Source: Toxorhynchites rutilus septentrionalis
Lineage: Eukaryota; Arthropoda; Insecta; Diptera; Culicidae
Length of the DNA: 64,000 bases
Direction of reading: 5' to 3'
Assembly: GCF_029784135.1 (NCBI RefSeq)
Contig: NC_073745.1
Span: forward strand, 40,938,420 to 41,002,419
The translations under genes were made by a program, and so were the position numbers. The notes under the pieces are model-generated. The model searched no databases, was not told the DNA's origin, and saw only the letters and a list, made by a program, of their open reading frames with translations. Positions 13,063-23,870 of the stretch are shown one piece after another (the stretch's first letter is position 1; each line of letters begins with the position of its first letter).

Positions 13063-13401
13063 CGCTAAGCAATGCCTTCATTCGGATATATGAATTTGAA
13101 ACCTTATGACACTGTACTCCTCAGACTGTATCGATGAAAAGTATCTACGAAATCTGAGTATACCAGTTGACAGTCATGCAGTCAGTCAGTCTGATCAAAA
13201 TTTGGTAGAAAAAAATAGTTGGTTCCGATAAGCCATAGTCTTAAAGGGTAGAAGAGCTATCCTGTTTGTATAAAACTTTCCAATTGTTTTCGTTGAAAAA
13301 GGTTAGGTTTTTATTTATCATGATTCGAAACTAATTTAAATTTGTTCTCATTGGTATTTTTCCTTTGAATTATAACTCCAATGGTCAAATGTCATTTCAG
13401 T

Positions 13402-13485
13402 TATTGTCATTACAAAGTGCGATAAATTCTCCCTAATTTTCCACCATTTTTAAACCATTTCAATACAATGTACAGTACATTGTAA
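13402..13485. repeat. direct repeat partner of 16992-17073
   Basis: The block tattgtcattacaaagt, then a gat-aactctccct-attttcc stretch, then ccattt-acaatgta with a cagta word recurs in the same orientation at 16992-17073. It lies just outside the left TIR arm (13502-13632), while its partner lies inside the right arm. The composite has therefore been rearranged. Confidence 0.65.
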
Positions 13486-13639
13486 TAATAATGATAGGCG
13501 CCATAATAATACGACTGCTTATATGATTCCGAAAAATGTTCCATTTTGGGGAAACTGAGCTGGACATTGTAATTTTATTATTTTTAAATTATTACACAAC
13601 ACACAGTACGGGCTATATGGTTAGGATTGTTATATAGCA

Positions 13640-14520
13640 CTAGCGGACCCGGCAAACTTCGTCCCGCCCAAAATTTGTTTTTGTTATCAATACCTTCAAA
13701 CATTCACGTTTTCTTAGTAAGCGCAAGTTCATGAGTTCAATCGCAGAACTGTTCATTGATTGATCTTCTAATCGACCCCGTTGAATTTACCTTTTACTAA
13801 AAAAATTGCTAGTACTTCTACCAAAACTCATCGTTATAATATCAGATTATTTTCAGACACAATTCTCGTTCAAGATTTTTCAACCACTTGCAAATAACAT
13901 ATTTCTCCGGTACATGGAATAATCTCAATATACCTAATTTGGTTTCATTTACTTGATTAGTTTTCGAGTAATACAAAAATTAGTGTTCCATTTGCATGGC
14001 AGCCCCCCATTAAGAGAGGGGGAAAGGAATACCTTACAACCGTAAAAAACATTTATTGTACCCTAAAACCTCCAGATGTCTAATTTGGTTTCATTTACTT
14101 GATTAGTTTTCGAGTAATGCAGAAATTTGTGTTTCATTTGTATGGCAGACCCCCCCCTAAGAGAGGGTGGAGGAGTATCTAACCACCATAGAAACATTTA
14201 TTACACCCTAAAACCTCTATATGCTTAATTTGGTTTCATTTGCTTGATTAATTCTCGAGTAATGCAGAAATTTGTGTTTCATTTGTATGGCAGCCCCCCC
14301 TTAGAGAGGGGGGTGGAGAGTCAGACCACCATAGAAACATTTATTGCACCCTAAAACTTTCATATGCCTAATTTGGTTTCATTTGCTTGATCAATTCTCG
14401 AGTGATGCAGAAATTTGTGTTTCATTTGTATAAAAGCCCCCCTTAGAGAGGGGGGTGGAATGTAAACCACCATAGAATCATTTATTGCATCCTAAAACCT
14501 CCAAATGCATAATTTGGTTT
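13640..14520 (-). mobile_element. Helentron/mini-me-like minisatellite element, copy A (left part)
   Basis: It starts with ctagcggacccggcaaac, the conserved terminus that in copy B closes the element as gtcgggtcagctag. After about 290 bp of subterminal sequence come four units of about 141-146 bp. Each contains taatttggtttcattt, cttgatta-ttctcgagtaatgcag, aatttgtgtttcatttgta, a C-run/G-run hairpin (ccccccttagagaggggg) and accaccatagaaac-atttattgcaccctaaaa. There is no coding sequence. DINE-1/mini-me elements (non-autonomous Helentrons) are known to carry internal repeats and microsatellites, and the assignment rests on that architecture plus the terminus. Its last unit is interrupted by a LINE, and it resumes at 16647. 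Confidence 0.7.
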
Positions 14521-16646
14521 TTTTATTTTTTTATTTAAATCGTTTATTTTTACAGGCTCAGTTACATGGGTTTAAAGGAGCCGAACTCCTTACTGTATTG
14601 TTACTAGTATATATACATTTTTCCTTAATTCTAATGTTAATAATATAGGAAACCGATTACTCACGGTCAACTCGAGTTTAGAAGGGTGACATATTTTCTT
14701 CAGGAAAAGGAGGGGATATGAGGATATGTTGACAATGATCACACTCACACTCTCAATCACACTCTCAATCACACTCATCACACTCAATTCTTAAACCTAT
14801 CTTATATCTAATATGTATTTACATTTCATCTTATTCTTAAGAAGGGATCCGATCTCTCACAAAGGAAAAGGAAAAGGAAAAACTAAGGGTATAAGGACAA
14901 TCACACACGAAGATCGATAGCTTTAAGGAATACATATATTTGGGACATGTAATCAAGGTCTAACTGAGCCAACATGTCTCTCACCGGCACCATGGGCTGC
15001 CTTCCTCGGGCCCGAAGGGTGTCTTCTAAATTCGATCTGGCGACAAGATACAGCTCGCACGACCAAACAACGTGCTCGATGTCGTGGTAACCTTGGTCAC
15101 AAACACAAAGATTGTTGTCGGCAAGATTAATACGAAAGAGTAGAGCATCTAACGAACAGTGATTGGACATGAGTCGGGAGAAGGTGCGAATAAAGTCCCG
15201 ACTCAAGTCCAGACTTTTGAACCATGGTTTGAGGCTAACCTTAGGGATAATCGAGTGGAGCCACCGGCCCAATTCATCTTCGTTCCATTTGCGTTGCCAG
15301 TTAACTATGGTATTTTTGCGGACTAAAGAATAAAATTCATTGAAGGCGATTTGACGCTGATAAATATCGCCTTCAATTGCACCTACCTTTGCCAATGAGT
15401 CAGCCCTCTCATTACCCGGAATTGAGCAATGTGAAGGGACCCAGACAAAGGTAATGACATAACAGCGTCTGGATAAAGCACTCAAAATATCTCGTATTCT
15501 CTCAAGGAAGTACGGCGAGTGCTTTTCCGGCCTCACTGAACGGATAGCTTCGACAGAGCTAAGACTATCCGTTACAATGTAATAGTGTTCAACAGGTCGT
15601 GAGGCGACGCTGTCCAGCGCCCAATGAATTGCTGCCAATTCAGCAATATACACTGAGCAAGGATTCTGAAGACTGTGTGAGGTGCTAAAAAATTCGTTGA
15701 ACACTCCAAATCCTGTGGACTCATTTATAGTGGACCCATCAGTAAAGTACATATTATCACAATTGATACCCCTATATTTTTCATCGTTGGAGCGATCCTC
15801 GATCGTTGGTAATCTGAATATCCATGGATATCTTGCTTCATGGACAGATCAAAATGCACAGAGGAATTGATGTAGTCAGGGAAACAAACACGGTTGGGAA
15901 TATACGAAGAAGGATCAACCTGCATGGAGATGAATTCATGATATGAACTCATGAATCCGGAGTGAAAATTTAGCTCGATCAGCTGCTCAAAATTTCCGAT
16001 CACCAATGGGTTCATGACCTTACACCGGATGAAGAACCGAAGAGATAATAAATTGAAGCGATCTTTTAGTGGGAGTAGGCCTGCCAAAACCTCGAGACTC
16101 ATGGTATGCGTTGAGGGCATACATCCCAACGCGATACGGAGACAAAGATACTGAATTCGCTCGAGTTTAATGAGGTGTGTTTTGGCAGCTGATTGAAAAC
16201 AGAAACTGCCATACTCCATCACTGAGAGAATAGTTGTTCGATACAACATTATAAGATCTTCGGGATGGGCTCCCCACCAGGTGCCGGTAAATGTACGGAG
16301 AAAGTTTATTCTTTGTTGACATTTTTTACTCAGATACCTAATATGGGCCCCCAAGTACATTTGGAGTCGAACCAGACCCCAAGATACTTGAATGACATAG
16401 CATGAGTGATCGGTTTACCCATAAGTTGAAGCAATAATCACGTTTTTTCCCTTTGATCAAGTTTTTAAATTGATTTTCAAGGTCCAAATACGTTTGAAAA
16501 TTCTCAATGGTTCCACGTTTCCGAAAAGCTTTAAATGCATTCGATTTATCTCCATAAAGCTTGGAACACTGGCCATCTTACAATGGATTGGGAGGCCTTC
16601 GACGAATAGTGGAACCTGGGATGGGTTTCGTTTGAGCGCGAACCGC
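14521..16646 (-). mobile_element. I/Loner-type LINE copy 1, 5'-truncated and internally deleted, with 14-bp TSD
   Basis: A 14-bp duplication (gcataatttggttt at 14507-14520 and 16647-16660) flanks the insertion exactly. Read on the minus strand, it begins inside ORF2 and ends in a 3' UTR with minisatellite-like cacactctcaat repeats (about 14743-14785) and an A-rich tail (plus-strand T-rich from 14521). The duplication and tail are hallmarks of target-primed reverse transcription. The element landed in the fourth minisatellite unit of copy A, so it is younger than that element. Confidence 0.9.
14901..16646 (-). pseudogene. LINE ORF2 remnant: linker, RT C-part, RNase H, CCHC motif
   Basis: From 16646 down to about 16440 one frame reads a post-endonuclease linker (KLYGDKSNAFKAFRKRGTIE, then ENQFKNLIKGKKRD) with one internal stop. 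The sequence then jumps to the RT thumb region (FKYLGVWFDSKCTW, then GTWWGAHPEDLIMLYRTTIL). The whole RT catalytic core, including the Asp-Asp box, is therefore missing. A frameshift near 15800 separates the RT part (15725-16360) from the 283-residue RNase H frame (14901-15752). The RNase H acidic residues are present: FTDGS, AELAAIHWAL, TDSLSS and ERADSLAK, with VPSHCSIPGN. A CVC...H...H...C zinc-knuckle-like motif follows. The RT lesion makes it non-functional. An RNase H after RT places it among the RNase H-bearing LINE clades (I, Loner, Outcast, LOA or R1-like); I favour I/Loner. Confidence 0.88.
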
Positions 16647-16725
16647 GCATAATTTGGTTTAATTTGTTTGATTAATTCTCGAGTAATGCAAATTTGTTTT
16701 AATCATTTGCATGGTAGACTTTTGA
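16647..16725 (-). mobile_element. remainder of minisatellite element copy A
   Basis: After the LINE, the unit resumes with gcataatttggttt, then ttgattaattctcgagtaatgca and a decayed catttgcatggtaga. Similarity is lost near 16725, so the distal end of this copy is missing. Confidence 0.65.
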
Positions 16726-17265
16726 ATGCCTCAGGATTGATTGTTATCAAGATGCTGTATCATTGGGGAACTTGATAAGTAACTTACTTAGGAACGATAG
16801 CAATTATCGTAACAAAATCACTTCAAATGAGAGAGTGGTCTTATTATTTTGTCGCATGTTTCTAGGACCATTCGCCGCTCCCATGGCTTCAAATCCCGAA
16901 GGGTTGCTTAAATATCAGCGTCCAAAAAATTATATTGTTTCCAAAGTCTATGTAGGAAAGTATTGTGGAATTTACGTATGGCATGGTTCGATATTGTCAT
17001 TACAAAGTCCGATGAACTCTCCCTGATTTTTCCTCAGAAACCATTTCGCTACAATGTACTGTACAGTGCAGTGAAATTTGCTGTTTTCAAGCCACAATAC
17101 ACAACAAAACATACGAATATGTAGAAGAAAATATTATGGGGATGTTTCTCCTACTACGGATTTTTCTAGACAAAGAAGATAATGAATCAATATCTTTAAG
17201 CGGAAATCATGGAAAACGTAATGCTACGTGAGGCGTAATGACGCTAAAATGGTATTTGATGCAGG
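16726..17265. other. interior of the composite element, no gene
   Basis: It contains the second direct-repeat copy (16992-17073). The 87-residue frame at 16763-17026 has no recognisable domain. The remainder is AT-rich. Confidence 0.35.
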
Positions 17266-17393
17266 ATAACAATCCTAACTATATAGCCCGTACTGTGGTG
17301 TAACGATTTAATAATAAAATTACAATGTCCACCTCAGTTTCCCCAAAAAGAAACATTTTTCGGAATCAAATAATGAGTAGTCTTATTATTATG

Positions 17394-17601
17394 ACACTTA
17401 TGATTATTATTATTTTATACGTAGGAATGCTGGAAGAGCTTTTTTTTTCTAAAATACTTTCATATCGATGAAAACTATTTTTTGAGTACGATAATAAGCT
17501 AATTTGTCATGAAGAAAAATTTTACATTCAACTTTGACTTTGTGCACTGATTATGTTAGTGTTACATAACTTATAGGAGAGGAGAGTGTGTCTAGTGTTA
17601 C
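17394..17601. other. AT-rich spacer
   Basis: Includes tta/att-rich runs and a T9 tract. Nothing recognisable. Confidence 0.4.
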
Positions 17602-17639
17602 TTGTTATTATATAGGGTGGGATGGGGGTGCAGGTGGTC

Positions 17640-17890
17640 CAAAAACCTCATTTGTGTACCACGCTTAAGGGAATCCTGGGATTCTGAATGGTTCAGCAGG
17701 CATAACACTACCTTGCGGCTAATCAAACCGGTTACATCTGCTTGGCCTGACAATCCCGTTCCACAACGTCGTCGAATCCTTTCTCGCATCCAAATTGGAC
17801 AGCCAAACCTTACTCATAGTTTCCTAATTATCAAACAAGATCCTCCGCCTCAACTGCATCACCTGCGGTGTAGCCCTATCAATTCCTCAC
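17640..17890 (+). pseudogene. LINE ORF2 C-terminal (post-RNase H) relic
   Basis: The plus-strand frame at 17602-17934 reads WFSRHNTTLRLIKPVTSAW, then PQRRRILSRIQIGQPNLTHSFLI, then DPPPQLHH. The block R-ILSRIQIGQPNLTHS resembles the L-RIGHTRLTHS signature that follows RNase H in RNase H-bearing LINE ORF2 proteins. The usual Cys residues of the adjacent zinc-like motif are absent or out of frame. It spans about 80 codons with no other ORF2 parts beside it, so it is a fragment. Family placement is from the motif only. Confidence 0.6.
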
Positions 17891-18136
17891 ATACTAACAG
17901 AGTGCTAGTATCTAGACTCTACACCCAAAAATGATTTTCAGCTCATGTTTTGTCATCCCGAGTTATTACATTAAATGAGCCTAAAACTAACAGAAAATGT
18001 AATGACTCTCAAATACTGGTAGGCATTTGTATAATATATATGGTACAGTAATATAAGATTAATATGAGCGATCGAAACAAAAGACAAACAAGTTACTTTG
18101 TCACATATGTACACGGCCCAGACCGAAATAGATATA

Positions 18137-19102
18137 GGGTAAATGATCTTGGTTTGTCCGATAAGGGGTGTTTTTGCGCAACTAGTAAATGCAAATCGAT
18201 TTTTCTTCATGAAAATCACATATAATCGATACGAATTTGGGTTTGTTGAAAAGCCCCAAGTCTCTAGTTGCTAATACTACCATAAGGCGTCGAAATTATT
18301 AATTTTTTTTAATGTTTTTTTACGATTTTCCTCAAAGAGGAATTATGATCATGGTTTGACCACCTCTGATCATGGTTTGTCCAAAAAATGATCATGGTTT
18401 GTCCGGCTTTAGAAATCACCATTTTTGAATGAAAACATTCGAATTCTCAAGCAGATGTTGCATTTGTCATTGCTGGAGTTTACTGTCATCATATTGATCA
18501 TAATTCATAATTCATAATTTAGGCTTTCTTCAGAATATCGCGTTTTCTTGGGTATTTTAAAAGCATTCACCTCAAGACACTCAACATGGAGAAACTTTAT
18601 TTCTGCTATGCGCGAAGGACACAATAAACAAACTGCAGCGCGCCAAGCGGTTGCCATAGAAATCATGTGGACAAAACAACATTATTGAATTGGACAACTC
18701 ATGATCAGAATTGGTTCCGTCAAAATGCGTTAATTTAATGGTTTAGTTATGTAAATCTGATACAAATGGTGTGCAAGAATGATGTTTACAATATTTGCAA
18801 ATGTTATAATCCAGAAAAGGTCTGAATACGTGCGAAATAATCATCTGGTGATCGATTAAAAGTTAGCTCAAATGAGGAACGCATTGACACCAATAGATGG
18901 TGTATTTTATAATCCTCTAAAACATGTGATTCCGTAAAAATATAGTATAAATCTGCTGTAAATCATGAAAAAGACAGTTTTATTTATATGTTTTGAAACA
19001 TTCGGATACCTGATTTGACAAAGGTGTGCTGAATTAGAGCATTCAAAAAAGTGGACAAACCATGATCATATTTTCGACTGGACAAACCAAAATCATTTAC
19101 CT
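18137..19102. mobile_element. MITE with TA target duplication (966 bp)
   Basis: The left end is gggtaaatgatcttggtttg after TA. The right end, reverse-complemented, is aggtaaatgattttggtttg after TA. The terminal repeat is over 20 bp with two mismatches. The interior carries several copies of the word tgatcatggtttgtcc in both orientations (near 18360, 18385, 18405 and 19058), which look like expanded subterminal repeats. There is no transposase. The TA duplication suggests mobilisation by a Tc1/mariner-type enzyme (inference). Confidence 0.75.
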
Positions 19103-19480
19103 TACTCTCAGAAAACACATTCTTTTTACTCTTAGAAAAAAAAATCCAACTTCATTTTGTAATGAGGAGTAATATTATAACGCATTTATTTATTTATTTT
19201 TATTATTTTTTTACCTTAGAAAATTCCACATCAGATTTATGAGAGGGTGCACTTCAATAGTTGAAGTTGTCGAATCCGATGGAAGAAGTAATGAGTTAAT
19301 GGAATAATGAAATAATCAATTGTATTCACGAATAGTTCTTATTCTTTACATTATCACTCAAAAGAGACTGATGTTTCATGTTACTAAATCGAAATGAATG
19401 AATAAATTAAATAAATAACAAAAGTGTTAGGATTTTTTTAGGACTTCTATACATATATTATTTTTACTATACGAAGTGAA
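19103..19480. other. AT-rich stretch, no gene
   Basis: Includes ttatttatttttattatttttt near 19186-19212 and aataaattaaataaataac near 19400-19419. No coding content. Confidence 0.4.
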
Positions 19481-19519
19481 ACGCTATAAGAACGCTATAA
19501 GCCTTAGTTGCTACCCGGT

Positions 19520-20050
19520 GGTTGCAGAAAACCAGTCTGTCCAAGCCAGATTTGGACAAAATGATTTGCAGGCAGTTTGTAAGCAATGAGGATACGGGAT
19601 TGCGCAAAGATTTAATGGGTATGGTTCAAAGGGCTAAGGAACACAACATACCGGAATCAAACACATTCCAAACGCAGTAAAATTCAGGCAAGCTCTGTGA
19701 AAACCTGTGCCCGTAAGTTTTATGATGGAATTTTGAGCAAACGCGCAATGTGCATAATCATGGATGATGAAACTTCCGTGAAACTGGCCTATAACTCTCT
19801 TTGAGGCGTAACTAAACACTGTAAAGCATGGAAAAGAAGTCCTAAATGCGGCGAAGTCATTTTTTGTCATAAATTCGGTTTTACAATATGACATGAAATT
19901 AGCTCCTTCTTTCACTTTCGGGAATACGAATAGCGAACTTTACCAGAAGGACCTTGTCAACAAAAGCGTGTGTCTTCACTCATTCGAAAGCACACAGTAC
20001 GAACAATATTCTGGTCTGATTTGACATCATGCCACTATACGCGTTCGGCC
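19520..20050 (+). pseudogene. Tc1/mariner ITmD37E-like transposase relic
   Basis: Pieces in shifting plus-strand frames read KPDLDKMICRQFVSNEDTG, then MVQRAKEHN, then ARKLYDGILSKRAMCIIMDDETSVKL, then QQKRVSSLIRKHT and TIFWSDLTSCHYTRSA. The MDDET block and the W-DL-SCHY block are the first two catalytic-Asp contexts of the ITmD37E/Tc1-like transposases known from mosquitoes (usual forms MDDETY and WPDLASCHYAK). Several stops (for example after NTFQTQ and after YNSL) and frameshifts break it. A possible C-terminal piece, DETVVELIRRYEEVTMID, lies at about 20963-21020, after two repeat-like insertions. Confidence 0.65.
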
Positions 20051-20052
20051 TA

Positions 20053-20626
20053 GGATTGGGCGATCTTCATAGAAAGATCGATCCTGAAGAATCGATTTTC
20101 CAAATGGCGTAGGGCGTAGGATCTTTTAAAAATCGAAATTTTTTTTTCAGTTTTTCTGCTTATTTTATAAGAGTATCGTCTTTCCCTTAAACATGGATTA
20201 AAAATTTCATGATTCTATTTGAAAATCAAAAGCAGTTTGTTTTGCTTCTCAACATGAAGACCACAAAAAATTTAGATCTCCGAAAACAGTGTTTTCCAGA
20301 GCATTCATCTTGTACCACCATGGAATCATTAAATTAAATAAATTAATTTAAAAAGCATCCTTATAAACTCAACAACAACCCTTAGTAGCTGTCACTGGTT
20401 CTGATCCGGAAATAAATCGAACAATGATCAAACTGACTTCGTTAGCAAGCCAAGTGAAGTGCTTCAAAGCGTCAAACGTTGCCATTACATTTATAAACTT
20501 TGTCAAGCGATCCTTGGTGAGATTAGAACGATGTATACTGAAAAACAAATTTATAAAAAGGTTGCCTTAGATAAAAAAAATCGAAAAAAAATCGATCGCC
20601 TAAATATCGATCCAAGATCGCCCAAT
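20053..20626. mobile_element. MITE inserted in or beside the transposase relic
   Basis: The left terminus ggattgggcgatctt is matched by the inverse aagatcgcccaat at the right, with TA adjacent at both sides. Subterminal gatcgat/atcgatt words occur in both arms. The interior (about 570 bp) lacks a transposase frame. It sits directly after the SCHYTRSA block of the relic, where a further 60-80 residues of transposase would be expected. That suggests it interrupted the gene. Confidence 0.6.
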
Positions 20627-20962
20627 TATAAACCAAACAGCAGCTTCACCTAGATTCACTATCATTAATTTGACATCCTCGAAAGCGATCCAAACGTTGA
20701 CAGTATGTTTATATAGTTTGGTGGTGAGATCAATGTACACGGAAGCAATAATTCTAAGATCGAAAAAACCGAAAGAAAAAGATCGATCTTCACGATTTTT
20801 TCGTGTGCAAAGAATCGAACATTGTCGATTTTGTGGAACAGTAGATGAATCCTTCGCAAACAACGCCCATTGAAAAATGATGGTCTCTGATGAGAGGACG
20901 ACTGCGGAAGAAGCACAAGGGAACCAGTTCAAAAAGGGCTGGATAAATGTGAGCAAAAACCA
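20627..20962. other. repeat-like sequence between transposase pieces
   Basis: Contains aagatcgatcttcac and cgatcttcacgatttt words related to the neighbouring MITE ends, and a cattgtcgattttgtgg word. Overlapping antisense frames here have no recognisable domain. Confidence 0.35.
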
Positions 20963-21020
20963 TCGATGAGACGGTTGTAGAACTCATTAGACGTTATGAA
21001 GAAGTCACGATGATTGACTA
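20963..21020 (+). pseudogene. possible C-terminal fragment of the ITmD37E-like transposase
   Basis: The frame reads DETVVELIRRYEEVTMID followed by a stop. This resembles the VT-ETV--LMRR-K- ending of ITmD37E-like transposases. It is short, so the match may be fortuitous. Its position after the interrupted relic is the main support. Confidence 0.35.
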
Positions 21021-21133
21021 AAAACCAACGAAAAATTATATATATTTTTGTTTCTTTTATTCCGGAGAAATATTATTTTATTATCAGAACTGAAAAATAA
21101 ATACAATATTTTAAAGAAAGACTTTGTTCTCAG

Positions 21134-21271
21134 AGTACCCATAGTTAACGATACAATCCTTATCAGAAAAGTAATGCTGACCGTGACTTTATCAACTGTC
21201 GAAACAAGATTGACGGGGATCACTTCGACAGCTAAAACTATCTCTAGCCGAATGGTTTCATATTTACGCAC
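21134..21271 (+). other. exon-like interval with acceptor and donor consensus (unproven)
   Basis: The sequence ctttgttctcag precedes and gtaagt follows a 138-nt interval (46 codons, length divisible by three) that is open in the frame VPIVNDTILIRK...SSRMVSYLR. No homology is recognised, no partner exons were found, and the opposite strand is also open. By itself this could be chance. Confidence 0.15.
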
Positions 21272-23870
21272 GTAAGTAATTGTTTAAAAATTCTTTGATT
21301 CAACGCTCAACACTCCAACAGACCAATTGACTTGTAATACAAGAACAATGAATCTAATTTGAAGAAAACAGTCATTCAGTCGAAACCCTTCAATCGTTGC
21401 ATGATTCTTTTAATTCCGTATAAAAAATTAAAAACAAAAAATCAAGACAATATAATTTCGAGAACTCAAATGAAAACCATCGCGTAAACCCACATTTAGC
21501 TCGAAATAACCGAAACCATTCCTCCAATTGGTAATTAATCGCTAGTTTAGAAGCGGAGAAAAATAGGCTCGGCCCATGGTTGTTCCGAGACGCATACTTC
21601 AAAGCTGTCATAACGGTCATTATCTTATCAAAAAGTGAAGCGCATAAAAAAAAAACAAAAAAATATATATATCTGTGCGGACTCCGAACCTGCGGACCTC
21701 AATCATCCGCGCCGCGTAGAAAATAATCATAATCACGAAAGTACACCGCCCCAGTTTGGGACTTTTTTCGTGTGTTTGTGTGTGATCTTGGTGGTAGAAA
21801 AAAAACCTCATAGTTAATAGCCACTCGAGGGGTCCATAATTACAGGGTAGCCCAACGGTTCCACCAACTCAAACAGCGCGTCTTTCGAATCACGAACGTC
21901 CGCCCGCTCCGACCTGGCAGAACCTGCTGTGGCAGAGCGCATTTTTAATCAAATCAATGCCAAAGACAATCTAAATGGGTCATCAATAAACATTTATATA
22001 ATGTAGACGTATGAAAGTGTTTGTGTGTGTGTGTGTGAGCGTGAATTTGAATCCGAAGAAATCGCAAGAAGGTGGAAAGGGGGCAGCGACTCCGTGTGAT
22101 TCTCAAGTATGATACTATTTCATTTTCACTAAATTAATAGTTTGGCATAGCGGCGGTGGCGGCGGCTCAGCTGAGGTCCTAAGTTAACGAGAGAATCGTT
22201 TCGCCGAAAGGGTTATGCTTTTAATTGCTATAATTTCGAGACTCGACGTCTCCGAATGCCACGAATGCTGCAGGAGATCCAAATGTTTGGCTGGGTTTGT
22301 TTTCAACTGTCGATAACATGGTTCGGGGTAATTAAAACTCCGTATCTACGCCGAGAGATCGATTTCTTGATGCATTGCAAATGAGGGATGGTGAGCGAGG
22401 GGTCGCCGCGTTGCGGTGCTGAAATAGTTTCGATTAGAAAGAAGTCCCACTTCTACGGATCGCAAGCGCTTTTTTGGCAACAATAAACTCGCGTGCCGAC
22501 GCTTCCAATCAATGGCGAAATGGTCAAAAAGTAACTGATTGAACCTTAATCGACTCCATTGTACCAAGATAGTCATTAAATGTCCCCCTCGGTGAAGAAC
22601 TGACTTTTAATGATGACGAGGCCCCGGTAAGGGTGGAAAGCTTTAGTGTTTGGATGCGCGCGGAAATTAAACCTCTAAAGGTATCGCGATGGACCATAAA
22701 AATCTGATTACGCGCTTTTTGTTAGCTTCGGGTACGACTTGTGTGTGTTTGTACCTCGAAAAAGCGACGAACCTATGCCTATCTCGGTTGAACATCTCTA
22801 GTTCATCGCCGTTTTGTTGTGTTTTCCAAAACTATTGACACACACACATGCGGGCACACCTGATGAGCCAGGTCGCGCGACCTGCGAACTCGTGGAAGGG
22901 TAGCCCCAAAAGTTCTCTCCGAGAGGCGCGACCCATTGATTGCGCCAATGAAAAATGGTCGCTTTTGTGTTATTATGTTCGGTTTTTATCTTGGTTATTG
23001 GGATCTTTTCATCCTCCGCGCCGCATCAGTTGTCCGCAGCACGGAATTCCGTCCGAGAGCGTCTAATTTGCGCCGACCAGCAACTACCTGTAAGTGGGCT
23101 ATCGCCTTTTTCTTTCTTTCGAGAAGGGAAAATTTGGCGCATGACCGCACGATGTGCCTTTGACCGCGAGTATTTTTTTTTCTTACACACATAATCAATC
23201 ATGCCACCAAATATTGCAGGGGTCCAACGAGCGGATGAGCTCGGGAGATTGTTTGGGATTGCGCTCAGATACACTTCAAAATTGGGCTTATCGGAAGGAA
23301 ATTATCTAAATTAATATATAAATAACCGATCGCGTTGGATTTGGAGTGCTATTTGTTGAATGTCACAGGTTGGCACTGGTTATTAAGCTTGCCAGTGAAA
23401 GGATCCTGGGGTCGGCCGGTGCTGGTCAATGGGGGTTGGTTTTCTCGGAAATTACGAGCTATTTCGCGAAACCGTGTTTGGGTTTTGGAAGCGAAAATTC
23501 GGACGCTGCTTCGGCAAATGAATAATGGGTCGACGGTTCCAATCGTGTTATTATGAAAATGGTTTGTTAGATAATCAGTCTGTTGGGTTAATTAATTTAG
23601 GCTGATTATACAGTTCATCCGGTTTATTTGAAGTGAACTAGCTTGAATGGATTTGTTTTCTACAATTTTCATGTGATGACAAATAGATCTGCCTGTCTAG
23701 CGTAGAAATGAGGTAGACCCTCATAAAATCTAACGCTCTTCAATCAGAGTCGTATGTTTTCACGCCTTACAAAAATGATTGATTGATTCCTTGGAGGACC
23801 AAAAACAGAATCAATCGATTGGTGTATTTTTTCTGGATGTTCATAGCTTCAGAGCTTACCATTGTCACCG
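21272..23870. other. low-repeat block, GC-richer at 21.8-23.6 kb; no gene recognised
   Basis: Contains gcggcggtggcggcggc (22151-22167), a (GT)n tract near 22021-22037 and cacacacaca near 22840. There are many short overlapping frames on both strands but no domain or credible exon structure. The even composition and lack of transposon ends set it apart from its flanks. Possible intronic regulatory sequence (inference). Confidence 0.35.

Larger units (their letters stand above)
13502..17393. mobile_element. composite long-TIR element hosting two nested insertions
   Basis: The 131 bp at 13502-13632 reappears as an inverted copy at 17266-17393. Matching words include cataataata, gattccgaaaaatgtt, ttggggaaactgag, tggacattgtaattttatta, cagtacgggctatat and gttaggattgttat. 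The inverted arms flank a Helentron-like minisatellite element, which itself contains a LINE. The parsimonious reading is a fold-back or long-TIR DNA element invaded first by the minisatellite element and then by the LINE. No transposase for the outer element is visible. The direct repeat at 13402/16992 complicates the exact outer boundary. Confidence 0.65.

Noticed and set aside
13930..14520. Regular repeats suggesting a CRISPR-like array
   Set aside because: Units are about 143 bp, contiguous without unique spacers, occur in several places and have transposon termini; eukaryotic context.
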